Assembly (NCBI RefSeq): GCF_020524045.1
Contig: NZ_JAIVKL010000003.1
Coordinates: 124,001 to 188,000, forward strand
Reading direction: 5' to 3'
Length of the DNA stretch: 64,000 nt
Origin: Metabacillus litoralis
Lineage (GTDB): Bacteria; Bacillota; Bacilli; Bacillales; Bacillaceae
The position numbers and the translations under genes were made by a program. Under the pieces are notes generated by a model that was not told the DNA's origin, made no database searches, and worked only from the letters and a program-made list of their open reading frames with translations. Positions 20,014 to 29,110 of this stretch are shown here, piece by piece; within the stretch, counting starts at the first letter, position 1; every line of letters begins with the position of its first letter.

Positions 20014-20997
20014 ATGAATATCGAATTTACAAGACATCGCCGTTTACGTAATAGTGATAGTATGAGATCAATTCTAAGAGAAACACATCTAAGAGCAGAG
20101 GATTTTATATATCCGATCTTTGTTATTGAAGGTGAAAGTAAGAAAAAGGAAGTACCTTCAATGCCAGGTGTTTACCATTTATCACTAGATTTATTGAATG
20201 CAGAGATAGAAGACATTGTTTCATTAGGAATTAAATCAATTATCTTGTTTGGTGTTCCTGACGAAAAAGATGAAGTCGGCACACAAGCATATCATGATAA
20301 TGGAATTGTTCAACGTGCAACAAGACAGGTAAAGGATGCCTTTCCAGAACTGGTAGTTGTTGCTGATACGTGTTTATGTCAATATACAGACCATGGACAT
20401 TGTGGGATTGTGGAGAATGGAAAAATATTAAATGACCCTACTTTGGATTTGTTAGCTCGAACAGCAGTTAGTCAAGCAAAAGCGGGTGCTGATATTATTG
20501 CACCTTCAAATATGATGGACGGCTTTGTGGCAGCAATTCGTTATGGATTAGATGAAGCAGGTTTTGAGCATATTCCAATTATGTCGTACGCTGTTAAATA
20601 TGCGAGTGCATTTTATGGTCCTTTCCGTGATGCAGCACATAGTACCCCTCAATTTGGTGATCGTAAAACATATCAAATGGATCCTGCCAATCGTGAGGAA
20701 GCTTTAAGAGAAGCACAATCAGATCTTGAAGAAGGTGCAGATTTCTTAATTGTTAAACCAGCTTTAGCTTATTTAGATATCATTCGTGATGTGAAAAATA
20801 ACTTTAATGCACCTGTTGTTGCTTATAACGTAAGTGGAGAATATTCAATGATAAAAGCAGCAGCTCAAAATGGCTGGGTAGACGAAAAAGCCATCGTTAT
20901 GGAAATGCTAATCGGGATGAAGCGTGCAGGTGTAGATTTAGTAATTACTTATTTTGCAAAAGATGTAGCACGTTGGTTAAAAGAAGATCAATTGTAA
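20014..20997 (+). CDS. hemB: delta-aminolevulinic acid dehydratase
   Basis: 327 residues from the ATG at 20014 after GGGAGGATTTCAA; an in-frame ATG at 19987 lies inside hemD and before that site. Condenses two aminolevulinates to porphobilinogen. The zinc-ligand segment [14 protein letters not shown] (near residue 120) has the three cysteines of the zinc-dependent class. The Schiff-base lysines are in MSYAVKYAS and LIVKPALAY. The order hemD-hemB-hemL follows B. subtilis. Confidence 0.98.
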   Translation: MNIEFTRHRRLRNSDSMRSILRETHLRAEDFIYPIFVIEGESKKKEVPSMPGVYHLSLDLLNAEIEDIVSLGIKSIILFGVPDEKDEVGTQAYHDNGIVQRATRQVKDAFPELVVVADTCLCQYTDHGHCGIVENGKILNDPTLDLLARTAVSQAKAGADIIAPSNMMDGFVAAIRYGLDEAGFEHIPIMSYAVKYASAFYGPFRDAAHSTPQFGDRKTYQMDPANREEALREAQSDLEEGADFLIVKPALAYLDIIRDVKNNFNAPVVAYNVSGEYSMIKAAAQNGWVDEKAIVMEMLIGMKRAGVDLVITYFAKDVARWLKEDQL

Positions 20998-21034
20998 ACG
21001 TTGAAACATTCAGATGTAAGAAAGGGGAAGTCTA

Positions 21035-22321
21035 ATGAGAAGTTATGCGAATAGCGAAAAGGCGTTTAAAGAGGCTCAAGCATTAATGCCTGGAGGCGTA
21101 AATAGTCCTGTGCGAGCTTTCAAATCAGTAGGTATGAATCCTATTTTTATGGAGCGTGGAAAAGGGTCAAAAATCTTTGATATTGATGGTAATGAATATA
21201 TCGATTATGTATTATCATGGGGACCACTTATTCATGGACATTCTAATGATACTGTTGTAGAAGCCATTAAAAAAATTGTTGAGTCAGGTACAAGCTTTGG
21301 TGCACCAACGTTAATTGAAAATGAATTAGCCAAGCTTGTTATAGATCGCGTACCATCGATTGAAGTCGTTCGTATGGTAAGCTCTGGTACAGAGGCAACA
21401 ATGAGCGCCTTACGCTTAGCAAGAGGATTTACTGGGAGAAATAAAATCATCAAGTTTGAAGGTTGTTATCATGGTCATGGTGACTCTTTATTAATTAAAG
21501 CCGGTTCAGGAGTTGCAACATTAGGATTACCTGATAGTCCTGGTGTTCCAGAAGGTATTGCCAAAAATACGATTACTGTACCTTACAATGATCTTGAAAG
21601 CATTCGCTATGCTTTTGAACAATTCGGTGAAGATATTGCGGGTGTAATTGTAGAACCTGTTGCTGGTAATATGGGGGTTGTTCCTCCACAGCCAGGCTTT
21701 TTAGAAGGCTTACGTTCAGTGACAGAAGAATATGGTTCCTTGTTAATCTTTGATGAAGTAATGACAGGCTTTAGAGTTGATTATGGTTGTGCTCAAGGTT
21801 TTTACGGTGTTACACCTGACATCACTTGCCTTGGGAAAGTTATTGGTGGTGGCTTACCTGTAGGTGCCTACGGTGGTAAAGCTGAAATCATGCAACAAAT
21901 TGCTCCAAGTGGTCCAATTTATCAAGCAGGAACTTTATCAGGCAATCCACTAGCGATGACAGCAGGATATGAAACATTAAAGCTGTTAACGAAAGATTCA
22001 TACAAAGAGTTTCAACGGAAAGCAGATCTTCTAGAAAAAGGACTATCACAAGCTGCTGCTGAATACGAGATTCCACATACGATTAATCGTGCTGGATCAA
22101 TGATAGGCTTTTTCTTTACAAATGAAGACGTAACAAATTATGAAAAAGCTAAAACAGCAAATCTAGACTATTTTGCCCAATATTATCGAAGTATGGCTAA
22201 CGAAGGTGTTTTCCTTCCTCCATCTCAATTTGAAGGTTTATTTCTTTCAACAGTACATACTGATGAAGATATTCAAAACACAATTGAAGCCGCTAGAAAA
22301 TCATTTGCTTCTCTTAAATAA
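21035..22321 (+). CDS. hemL: glutamate-1-semialdehyde 2,1-aminomutase
   Basis: 428 residues. PLP enzyme converting glutamate-1-semialdehyde to 5-aminolevulinate, the substrate of HemB. The PLP lysine lies in [17 protein letters not shown]. The class-III aminotransferase motif [12 protein letters not shown] and the substrate loop [10 protein letters not shown] are present. Preceded by AAAGGGGAAGTCTA. Last gene of the heme operon. A MITE-like copy begins two bases after the stop codon, ahead of the terminator. Confidence 0.98.
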   Translation: MRSYANSEKAFKEAQALMPGGVNSPVRAFKSVGMNPIFMERGKGSKIFDIDGNEYIDYVLSWGPLIHGHSNDTVVEAIKKIVESGTSFGAPTLIENELAKLVIDRVPSIEVVRMVSSGTEATMSALRLARGFTGRNKIIKFEGCYHGHGDSLLIKAGSGVATLGLPDSPGVPEGIAKNTITVPYNDLESIRYAFEQFGEDIAGVIVEPVAGNMGVVPPQPGFLEGLRSVTEEYGSLLIFDEVMTGFRVDYGCAQGFYGVTPDITCLGKVIGGGLPVGAYGGKAEIMQQIAPSGPIYQAGTLSGNPLAMTAGYETLKLLTKDSYKEFQRKADLLEKGLSQAAAEYEIPHTINRAGSMIGFFFTNEDVTNYEKAKTANLDYFAQYYRSMANEGVFLPPSQFEGLFLSTVHTDEDIQNTIEAARKSFASLK

Positions 22322-22322
22322 A

Positions 22323-22484
22323 GGCTCTTTTCTGAACGATTGTTGCTATGTAACCAAAATTCGGAGTGAAGACAGTGTTTTTTCACTATAAGGGTACTAA
22401 TTTATGAAGAAAAGATGCCACTAGACTTTATATAGTGCTGTTTCCAGCAAGTATTAAAAAGCAACAAAGTTTATGGAAACAGCC
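22323..22484. repeat. MITE-like repeat, best long copy
   Basis: 162 bp. The left end GGCTCTTTTCTGAACGATTG and right end CAAAGTTTATGGAAACAGCC form imperfect terminal inverted repeats of about 25 bp around TTGTTGCT/AGCAACAA. It shares CACTATAAGGGTAC with the copy at 56038-56157 and GAAGAAAAGATGCC with the copy at 11638-11790. No open frame inside. It lies between hemL and the terminator, so it is transcribed. Confidence 0.7.
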
Positions 22485-22498
22485 TAAAGAAAAATATT

Positions 22499-22537
22499 GC
22501 GTGGATCCTTATTAGAGGGATTCACGCTTTTTGTTTT
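22499..22537 (+). terminator. hem operon terminator
   Basis: GCGTGGATCC (22499-22508) pairs with GGATTCACGC (22518-22527, one G-U), followed by TTTTTGTTTT. Confidence 0.88.
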
Positions 22538-22660
22538 GGTTTTATATACATATGCCGGGACTTAAGAGCGAGTTTGGAAAAAGAGGGGGTATTTATTATG
22601 GTGTGCATAGAATTGATTTGGTGAGATTTGATTTAGCGCATAAGGAATGGGTAGGAGGTC

Positions 22661-22820
22661 AAAGGTTAAAGGGCGTAATAGTGTTGATGAAGCCCATAAG
22701 GAAAGGAACATGCAAGCTTAATGGTCGTCATAGCGTTGATGAGGACCATAAGGAAGTGGAAAGTGAAGACTAAAGGTTGTCATCCAATTCATGAAGCTCA
22801 AAAGGTGGTCGAGTCCTAAC
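22661..22820. repeat. degenerate 52-59 bp tandem repeat, three units
   Basis: Units start at 22661 (AAAGGTTAAAGGGCG), 22720 (AATGGTCGTCATAGCG) and 22772 (AAAGGTTGTCATCCAA). The first two share TTGATGA followed by CCATAAGGAA; the third has TCATGAAGCTCAAAAGG. A further weak unit may start near 22599 (ATGGTGTGCATAGAATTGAT). The spacing varies by about seven bases. An 80-codon open frame crosses it but is judged spurious. The following 170 bases up to the sigma-E site show nothing else. Confidence 0.6.
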
Positions 22821-22995
22821 GAAATAAAGAATTAGTCAATCATATAAAAAATCAGGCTCACAAAAATAAAGTAACAAATAAAAATAGTTGGTATCAGTTA
22901 CTCATCTAACTCATATTATTCTCCTAATAGCATGCCACAACAATCTTCTTTATCTAAAAATGTAGTTACTAATCAATAATTGCATAATAAATCAA

Positions 22996-23024
22996 TCATA
23001 TTTTTCTGTTTTCATACATACATC
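22996..23024 (+). promoter_or_regulatory. candidate sigma-E promoter of spoVID
   Basis: TCATATT (22996-23002), 14-base spacer, CATACATC (23017-23024). This fits the mother-cell sigma-E pattern (KMATATT, 14-15 bases, CATACAMT) at seven of seven and six of eight positions. It ends about 48 bases before the spoVID start, and spoVID is sigma-E dependent in B. subtilis. Confidence 0.7.
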
Positions 23025-23071
23025 TGTATTGTCATAGTAATTTACTAGGCTATTTGAAAGGAGGAATTCTT

Positions 23072-24268
23072 TTGTCACAGGAACAGCAGCTACGTTTCTC
23101 TGTAGAAGAATCAGTTTGGTTTCAAAAAGGACAGGAAGTATCTGAACTTTTATCGATTTCATTAGATCCTGATATTTCAATTCATGAACATGATCAGTAC
23201 ATTTCAATTCGAGGTGCCTTGCAACTTACGGGAGAATACAAAATAGATAATGACGCGAGTACGAAGGAGCAATTTGAATATGCAAATGTTCGGTATGTGA
23301 ATGAGGTATCAACACGCGAAGATGGAGTGAGTGTTTTAAACCATCGATTCCCTGTTGATATTACAATTCCTAGAAATCGGATTGAACAATTAGAAGAGGT
23401 GTATGTCTCAATCGAATCCTTTGATTATGAATTACCAGAATACAAATGTTTGAAGCTGGTTGCCGATTTATCAATAAGTGGAATTTCAGATGGGCAAATA
23501 GAGCAAATTTCTAATGAAGTCGAAAGACCAGAAGAAGAGGAAGCATTTGAAGCTTTATACAGAGGGCAACAACCACCACCTCCAAATTTTGCTGTAGAAA
23601 CAACAACGCAACAAGTAAATGAAGAAGAGAGTGTATCTCCATTTTCATCATTTTATAAAGAATCAACAAGTGAACAAGACTTGGACAAATTCTCTACACT
23701 TCAACTAGAAGAAACAGAGGTGAAAGAAGACCGAGTTCTTGAAGAAGTTCATACTGAAGTTGAACAACTTAGTTCACCTAAAGATGAAGATACTAGTGAT
23801 GCTGAAGAGATCACATTAGCTGTTGAGAATGCTGAGCAAGAGGAAGAAATGAATGGTAACGAAGATCAAGAAGAACAACAAGAGGACCTTTATGATCCGT
23901 TTGTAGTAGAAGTTAGAAAAGAAGCTCAAGAGGAAGAAGAAGAGCCGAAAGAGGTACAATATTCATTCTTTTCTAAAACAGAAGACGCTTCATTAGAATC
24001 AAAAAATGAAGAAGATGATGAAGGAAGAGATGAGACAAATCCGAAAGATGCCCATTATTTAACGAGTTTATTTGCGAGAGATGATGAAGAGGAAGATTTC
24101 TCACGAGTGAAAATGTGCATTGTGCAACAAGGTGATACCATTGAGCTCATAAGTAAACGCTATGATATTACGGTGCAGCAAATTTTAAGAGTAAATGAAT
24201 TTCGTGCAGATCAAGATGTTTATGAAGGACAAATCCTTTATATTCCCGCTTATTCCACTAGTAAATAA
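23072..24268 (+). CDS. spoVID: spore coat morphogenetic protein SpoVID
   Basis: 398 residues from the TTG at 23072, which follows AAAGGAGG; an in-frame TTG at 23054 lies before that site. SpoVID drives coat encasement by linking SpoIVA, SafA and other coat proteins to the forespore. The N-terminal conserved domain (LRFSVEESVWFQKGQEVSEL..., about residues 5-150) is clear. A very acidic Glu-rich middle follows, then a C-terminal LysM domain (VQQGDTIELISKRYDIT, about 350-396). It is much shorter than the roughly 575-residue B. subtilis protein, the loss being in the acidic middle. In an apparent unit with ysxE. Confidence 0.95.
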   Translation: MSQEQQLRFSVEESVWFQKGQEVSELLSISLDPDISIHEHDQYISIRGALQLTGEYKIDNDASTKEQFEYANVRYVNEVSTREDGVSVLNHRFPVDITIPRNRIEQLEEVYVSIESFDYELPEYKCLKLVADLSISGISDGQIEQISNEVERPEEEEAFEALYRGQQPPPPNFAVETTTQQVNEEESVSPFSSFYKESTSEQDLDKFSTLQLEETEVKEDRVLEEVHTEVEQLSSPKDEDTSDAEEITLAVENAEQEEEMNGNEDQEEQQEDLYDPFVVEVRKEAQEEEEEPKEVQYSFFSKTEDASLESKNEEDDEGRDETNPKDAHYLTSLFARDDEEEDFSRVKMCIVQQGDTIELISKRYDITVQQILRVNEFRADQDVYEGQILYIPAYSTSK

Positions 24269-24275
24269 ATCGAAG

Positions 24276-24312
24276 AAACAGCATGGGGCAAATACTACCT
24301 CAGCTGTTTTTT
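24276..24312 (+). terminator. weak hairpin between spoVID and ysxE
   Basis: AAACAGC pairs with GCTGTTT across about 22 bases and is followed by a T run. It could partly terminate spoVID transcripts ahead of ysxE. Confidence 0.45.
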
Positions 24313-24349
24313 TCATTAATCAATTGAGTTGATTGGAGGTGCTATAGAG

Positions 24350-25381
24350 TTGCCTATACAAGTTGAAGGAATCGCTCCGTTACTAAAACAATATGATCTA
24401 AATTTAGAGTATTCGAAAGAAATCAGTAAAAGAGCGGTTAAAGTTTATACAGATAATGGATCATATGTTTTAAAGAAATTATCAAAAAATATAAATCCTT
24501 ACTTTCTTGAATCATTTTCCATTTTGGATCAACAAAAATATTCTAAATATGTACCATTAGTCAAAAATCGCTCAAATCAATCAATTTCTCAAATGAATGG
24601 TGATTATTATTACCTAATGCCATGGTTAACGAATGAAACGGAAGAAGAACGAGATGCAAGGCATCAATATTTATTCAAAGAAGTTGCTGAACTTCATAGA
24701 CGAACAGAAAAGGAAATAAAACTATCTAATGAGGCCGCAGCAGGGCATTTTGAATCCTTTGAAAAACATCTCGATGAAACGAAGCTTTATTATGAATCAT
24801 TTGTTGAAGAGTGTGAACAGAAATTATATCTCTCACCTTTTGAATTACAAGCAGTCACATATTTTATTGAAGTGAGTAGAGCGATTGATTTCTCGAAGAA
24901 AAAGCTTACAGAATGGTATGAAAAGATGCAAGAAAAAGATTCTTCTAGAATGGTTTTAACACATGGGAAAATCTCGGCACGCCATTTTCTATATGATGGT
25001 GAGGGAAATGGATACTTAACAAATTTTGAGAATTCCAAATATGCAGCACCAATTGATGATTTTCTGTTTTTCATCAATAGAACAGCAAAAACGTATCCCA
25101 TACCAAGTGATGATTGTGTGAACTGGTTTTATACGTATCAAAAAAGTTATCCTTATACAGATGAAGAAATGCTTCTCTTTTTAAGTTATTTATCTTATCC
25201 AGAGCGCATTTGTCGTCTTATTAAATCCTACTCTCCAAAAAGTAAATCAACTGAGTTAGAACATAATAAACAATTGGTTAGATCGTACTGGCAATTCAAA
25301 AACATTGAGTATTTCGTGATGAAGGTTTCTGAAATAGAGGAAAAGCGTAAATTAGAAGCTGAACAAACTCAAGAACAGTAG
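24350..25381 (+). CDS. ysxE: spore coat-associated kinase-like protein YsxE
   Basis: 343 residues from the TTG at 24350, nine bases after GGAGGT; an in-frame TTG at 24329 is upstream of that site. It belongs to the CotS/YsxE/YutH group, which have an aminoglycoside-phosphotransferase (protein-kinase-like) fold. VYTDNGSYVLKKLS resembles the beta-strand with the nucleotide lysine, YYYLMPWL the hinge, and LTHGKISARHFLY stands in place of the usual H-G-D catalytic loop. The aspartate is absent (HGK), so kinase activity is doubtful. In B. subtilis the product joins the spore coat and the gene lies downstream of spoVID. Confidence 0.9.
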   Translation: MPIQVEGIAPLLKQYDLNLEYSKEISKRAVKVYTDNGSYVLKKLSKNINPYFLESFSILDQQKYSKYVPLVKNRSNQSISQMNGDYYYLMPWLTNETEEERDARHQYLFKEVAELHRRTEKEIKLSNEAAAGHFESFEKHLDETKLYYESFVEECEQKLYLSPFELQAVTYFIEVSRAIDFSKKKLTEWYEKMQEKDSSRMVLTHGKISARHFLYDGEGNGYLTNFENSKYAAPIDDFLFFINRTAKTYPIPSDDCVNWFYTYQKSYPYTDEEMLLFLSYLSYPERICRLIKSYSPKSKSTELEHNKQLVRSYWQFKNIEYFVMKVSEIEEKRKLEAEQTQEQ

Positions 25382-25507
25382 TTTACTATAAATTGTTTTT
25401 AATTCTATTTATAAGTATTCGCTTAACATAAGCAGTAAGAGAAAAATACTAGTGACACATCTAAGTGAACGTTTCACGTAAAATGCATGAACAGTACTAA
25501 AGAAAGC

Positions 25508-25539
25508 AGAGGTTTACTCTTTTAAATGAGTAAGCCTCT
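25508..25539 (-). terminator. terminator of the 63-residue minus-strand gene
   Basis: AGAGGTTTACTC (25508-25519) pairs with GAGTAAGCCTCT (25528-25539, one G-U). Read on the minus strand it is followed by GCTTTCTTT. It lies 17 bases past the stop codon and could also help stop ysxE transcription. Confidence 0.65.
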
Positions 25540-25555
25540 ATGTTAAATGTATTTC

Positions 25556-25747
25556 TTATAGCCACTCGTATCGAAGAGCAATAGCCAAAACAATTAATAA
25601 ACCTAATAGTAGTACATCAAATGACGTTGGAAAGAAAACTGTACGAATACCTTGAAAGATCGTTAAAGGAATAATAATCTGAACACCTACTCCTCTTACT
25701 TGCCTTACCCATGGTGGAAGTGTGTAAGGATTAAAACGTCGCTTCAT
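25556..25747 (-). CDS. small conserved-looking membrane protein, 63 residues
   Basis: Begins at the ATG 25747 on the reverse strand after GAGGAGGGGTTGA, a strong ribosome binding site, and ends in front of a terminator, so it looks like a real gene. The N-terminus is basic (MKRRFNPYTLPPWVRQVRG), followed by two hydrophobic stretches (GVQIIIPLTIFQGIRTVFF and SFDVLLLGLLIVLAIALRY). I recognise similar short proteins next to valS in other bacilli but know no function. Co-occurrence with spoVID and ysxE might suggest a sporulation role, which is inference. Confidence 0.8.
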   Translation of the reverse strand: MKRRFNPYTLPPWVRQVRGVGVQIIIPLTIFQGIRTVFFPTSFDVLLLGLLIVLAIALRYEWL

Positions 25748-25900
25748 TCAACCCCTCCTCATTACAAAAGCCTCAATTTATAGAAATAACCGCTCACTCT
25801 TAAAAATGATAAGTAAGATCACAAATATAAACTTAAGATAAATTATGCATCATAATCGTGACATGTGCCTGTATGAAAAAAGATAAAAATGGCAAAGATA

Positions 25901-25930
25901 TTGACGAAAAAAAGGAATGTTTAGTAATAT
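25901..25930 (+). promoter_or_regulatory. candidate sigma-A promoter of valS
   Basis: TTGACG (25901-25906), 18-base spacer, TAATAT (25925-25930), placed directly upstream of the T-box leader. Confidence 0.6.
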
Positions 25931-25944
25931 ATAAAGTGAAGAAT

Positions 25945-26225
25945 AATTACATATTGAATAAACGAAGATTGGGAAGAGTACAGTCACCATAACTTTACAG
26001 AGAGAGAAATCATTTGCTGGAAGATTTCTTAAGATTAGGTATTGGAATGTCGCCCAGGAGTTGTTTCTTTGAAATCATAGTAGAAGAAGCCGGTAAGAAC
26101 CGTTATTTTGTTGAGTGTATAGACTATGGAAAAGACCCTAGTTTTATTTGGTTATAGTCTGTAAAAAAAGGTGGTACCACGAAAATATTCTCCTTCGTCC
26201 TTTTATGGATGGAAGGAGTTTTTAT
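25945..26225 (+). promoter_or_regulatory. T-box leader of valS
   Basis: The invariant T-box AAGGTGGTACCACG is at 26168-26181. Stem I features appear upstream (AGAGAG and GCTGGAAG around 26000-26023). The likely specifier codon is GUC (valine) at 26049-26051 in GGAATGTCGCCC. Uncharged tRNA-Val should pair with GGU-type bases of the T-box and favour the antiterminator, so valS is expressed when valine is short. The specifier position is read by eye, not from a fold. Confidence 0.9.
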
Positions 26226-26226
26226 T
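26190..26226 (+). terminator. regulated terminator of the valS T-box
   Basis: CTCCTTCGTCC pairs with GGATGGAAGGAG around TTTTAT, followed by TTTTTA. It competes with the antiterminator formed by the T-box. Confidence 0.85.
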
Positions 26227-26353
26227 TTTTCTGCTACTGTTTAAAACTGACTGTTGATCCTATGGGAATCTATATTCTAAAGAGGTCAACAATAAGTGAT
26301 AACAGTGTCAAATATCGTACATAAATAATACTCAGTTATAAGGAGGAAACAAA

Positions 26354-29002
26354 ATGGAGAACAATGAACAACAATTATCACTGCCAACAAAGTATGATCC
26401 AAATGCTATAGAAAAAAATCGCTATTCGTTTTGGTTAGAAGGTAAATATTTCGAAGCAACAGGTGATGAAACGAAAAAGCCTTATACAGTTGTGATTCCA
26501 CCACCAAACGTAACAGGCAAGCTTCATCTAGGGCATGCGTGGGATACGACGCTACAAGATATTGTGACACGCATGAAAAGAATGCAAGGCTATGATGTGT
26601 TATGGCTTCCAGGAATGGATCATGCGGGGATTGCAACTCAAGCCAAGGTAGAAGCTAAGCTTCGTGAAGAAGGTGTTTCACGTTATGATTTAGGACGTGA
26701 GAAATTCATTGAAGAAACGTGGAAGTGGAAAGAAGAATATGCTGGACATATTCGTGAGCAATGGTCAAAGGTTGGTCTTGGCTTAGATTATTCACGTGAA
26801 AGATTTACTTTAGATGAAGGATTATCAAAAGCTGTCCGTGAGGTTTTCGTTAATTTATATAAGAAAGATCTTATTTATCGCGGAGAATATATAATCAACT
26901 GGGATCCACAAACGAAAACAGCACTTTCTGATATTGAAGTTATTTATAAAGATGTTCAAGGTGCCTTTTACCATATGCGTTATCCGTTAGCAGATGGAAC
27001 AGGCTCTATTGAAATTGCGACAACACGTCCTGAGACAATGCTTGGTGATACGGCTGTAGCGGTTCACCCTGAAGACGAACGTTACAAGCATTTAATAGGT
27101 AAAAAAGTACTGTTACCAATCGTAGGAAGAGAAATTCCAATCGTTGGTGATGATTATGTAGATATGGAATTTGGATCAGGAGCTGTTAAAATTACTCCTG
27201 CACATGATCCGAATGATTTTGAAATTGGAAATCGCCATAATCTAGAGCGTGTTCTTGTAATGAATGAAGATGGCTCAATGAACGATAAAGCAGGGATATA
27301 TAAAGGGCTAGACCGTTTTGAGTGTCGCAAAAAAATTGTGAAAGATCTTCAAAAGCAAGAAGTGTTATTTAAAATTGAAGAGCATATGCATTCTGTTGGT
27401 CATAGTGAACGAAGTGGTGCAGTTGTTGAACCTTATCTTTCAACACAATGGTTTGTTAAAATGCAGCCATTAGCAGATAAAGCAATAAACCTTCAAAAAG
27501 AGGAAGATAAAGTTAATTTTGTTCCAGATCGTTTTGAAAAAACATATTTACGCTGGATGGAAAATATCCGCGATTGGTGTATATCACGTCAACTATGGTG
27601 GGGTCACCGTATTCCAGCTTGGTATCATAAAGAAACAGGAGAAGTGTATGTAAATCAAGAACCACCAGCAGATATTGAAAACTGGGATCAAGATAATGAT
27701 GTATTAGACACATGGTTCAGTTCAGCTTTATGGCCTTTTTCAACAATGGGTTGGCCTGATGTTGAATCTGCTGATTTCAAGCGCTATTATCCAACTGATG
27801 TGTTAGTAACAGGGTACGATATTATTTTCTTCTGGGTATCTCGTATGATTTTCCAAGGACTAGAATTTACAGAACAACGTCCTTTTAAAGATGTATTAAT
27901 TCATGGTCTTGTGCGTGATGAGCAAGGACGTAAAATGAGTAAATCATTAGGCAATGGTGTTGATCCAATGGAAGTAATTGATCAGTATGGAGCAGACTCT
28001 CTTCGCTTCTTCTTATCAACAGGAAGCTCTCCAGGTCAGGATCTACGATTTAGCTATGAAAAAGTAGAATCAACGTGGAACTTTGCCAATAAAATCTGGA
28101 ATGCATCTCGTTTTGCACTTATGAATATGAATGGTTTAACATTTGAAGAAATTGATTTAACAGGCAAAAAATCGGTTGCAGATAAATGGATTTTAACTCG
28201 TCTGAACGAGACGATTGAAAATGTAACAAAGCTTGCTGATCGATACGAGTTTGGAGAAATCGGTCGTTTACTTTATAACTTCATTTGGGATGACTTCTGT
28301 GATTGGTACATTGAGATGGCAAAGCTTTCATTATACGGAGAAGATGAAGGTGCGAAAAAGACAACTCGATCTGTATTGGCTTATGTTCTAGATTCTACGA
28401 TGAGATTGCTTCACCCATTCATGCCATTTATTACTGAGGAAATTTGGCAATCACTACCACATGAAGGTGAATCAATAACTGTAGCATCATGGCCAACAGT
28501 TAATAGCGAACTCTCAGATGATAAATCAATCGTTGAAATGAAGCTTTTAGTTGAAGTAATTCGAGCAGTTCGTAATATTCGTGCTGAAGTGAATACACCA
28601 ATGAGTAAACAAATTCCAATGAAAATTAAAGCAAAAGATAATAGTGTAGTAACACAGCTTGAAGATAATCGTGCTTATGTAGAAAGATTCTGTAACACAA
28701 GCTCATTGGATATTGCTACAGATATTTCAACAAGTGAAAAATCAATGTCAGCTGTTGTGACAGGTGCAGAGATTATTTTACCGATAGAAGGATTAATAAA
28801 TATTGAAGAAGAAATTAAACGTTTAGAAAAAGAACGTGAAAAGCTTGATAAAGAAGTAGAACGAGTTCAGAAAAAATTAGGTAACGAGGGCTTTTTAAAG
28901 AAAGCTCCTGATAAAGTTATAGAGGAAGAAAAAGCTAAAGAAAATGATTATATTGAAAAACGAGAAATTGTTTTATCAAGGATTAAAGAGTTAAAAGGAT
29001 AA
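26354..29002 (+). CDS. valS: valyl-tRNA synthetase
   Basis: 882 residues, normal for bacterial ValRS. Class I synthetase that charges tRNA-Val. The HIGH motif appears as KLHLGHAW (near residue 54), the CP1 editing domain has [17 protein letters not shown], and the KMSKS loop is exact ([11 protein letters not shown]). A C-terminal coiled coil (residues about 810-880, [18 protein letters not shown]) is the tRNA-binding arm. Preceded by TAAGGAGG and a T-box. A terminator separates it from folC, as in related genomes. Confidence 0.99.
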   Translation: MENNEQQLSLPTKYDPNAIEKNRYSFWLEGKYFEATGDETKKPYTVVIPPPNVTGKLHLGHAWDTTLQDIVTRMKRMQGYDVLWLPGMDHAGIATQAKVEAKLREEGVSRYDLGREKFIEETWKWKEEYAGHIREQWSKVGLGLDYSRERFTLDEGLSKAVREVFVNLYKKDLIYRGEYIINWDPQTKTALSDIEVIYKDVQGAFYHMRYPLADGTGSIEIATTRPETMLGDTAVAVHPEDERYKHLIGKKVLLPIVGREIPIVGDDYVDMEFGSGAVKITPAHDPNDFEIGNRHNLERVLVMNEDGSMNDKAGIYKGLDRFECRKKIVKDLQKQEVLFKIEEHMHSVGHSERSGAVVEPYLSTQWFVKMQPLADKAINLQKEEDKVNFVPDRFEKTYLRWMENIRDWCISRQLWWGHRIPAWYHKETGEVYVNQEPPADIENWDQDNDVLDTWFSSALWPFSTMGWPDVESADFKRYYPTDVLVTGYDIIFFWVSRMIFQGLEFTEQRPFKDVLIHGLVRDEQGRKMSKSLGNGVDPMEVIDQYGADSLRFFLSTGSSPGQDLRFSYEKVESTWNFANKIWNASRFALMNMNGLTFEEIDLTGKKSVADKWILTRLNETIENVTKLADRYEFGEIGRLLYNFIWDDFCDWYIEMAKLSLYGEDEGAKKTTRSVLAYVLDSTMRLLHPFMPFITEEIWQSLPHEGESITVASWPTVNSELSDDKSIVEMKLLVEVIRAVRNIRAEVNTPMSKQIPMKIKAKDNSVVTQLEDNRAYVERFCNTSSLDIATDISTSEKSMSAVVTGAEIILPIEGLINIEEEIKRLEKEREKLDKEVERVQKKLGNEGFLKKAPDKVIEEEKAKENDYIEKREIVLSRIKELKG

Positions 29003-29009
29003 ATGAGTT

Positions 29010-29042
29010 ACTCGGGTTGTGCTTAGCACACCCGAGTTTTTA
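29010..29042 (+). terminator. valS terminator
   Basis: ACTCGGGTTGTGC pairs with GCACACCCGAGT with one bulge around TTA, then TTTTT. Confidence 0.9.
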
Positions 29043-29110
29043 AGTAAGAGAGAATAATTAAATCTTTACGTAGAACTGCTACCCAAGCTCAAGTTGAAGG
29101 AGATATACTT

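Noticed and set aside
22531-22773. 80-codon plus-strand open frame after hemL
   Set aside because: It starts inside the hemL terminator tail without a ribosome binding site and is made of degenerate tandem repeats; the composition is not protein-like.
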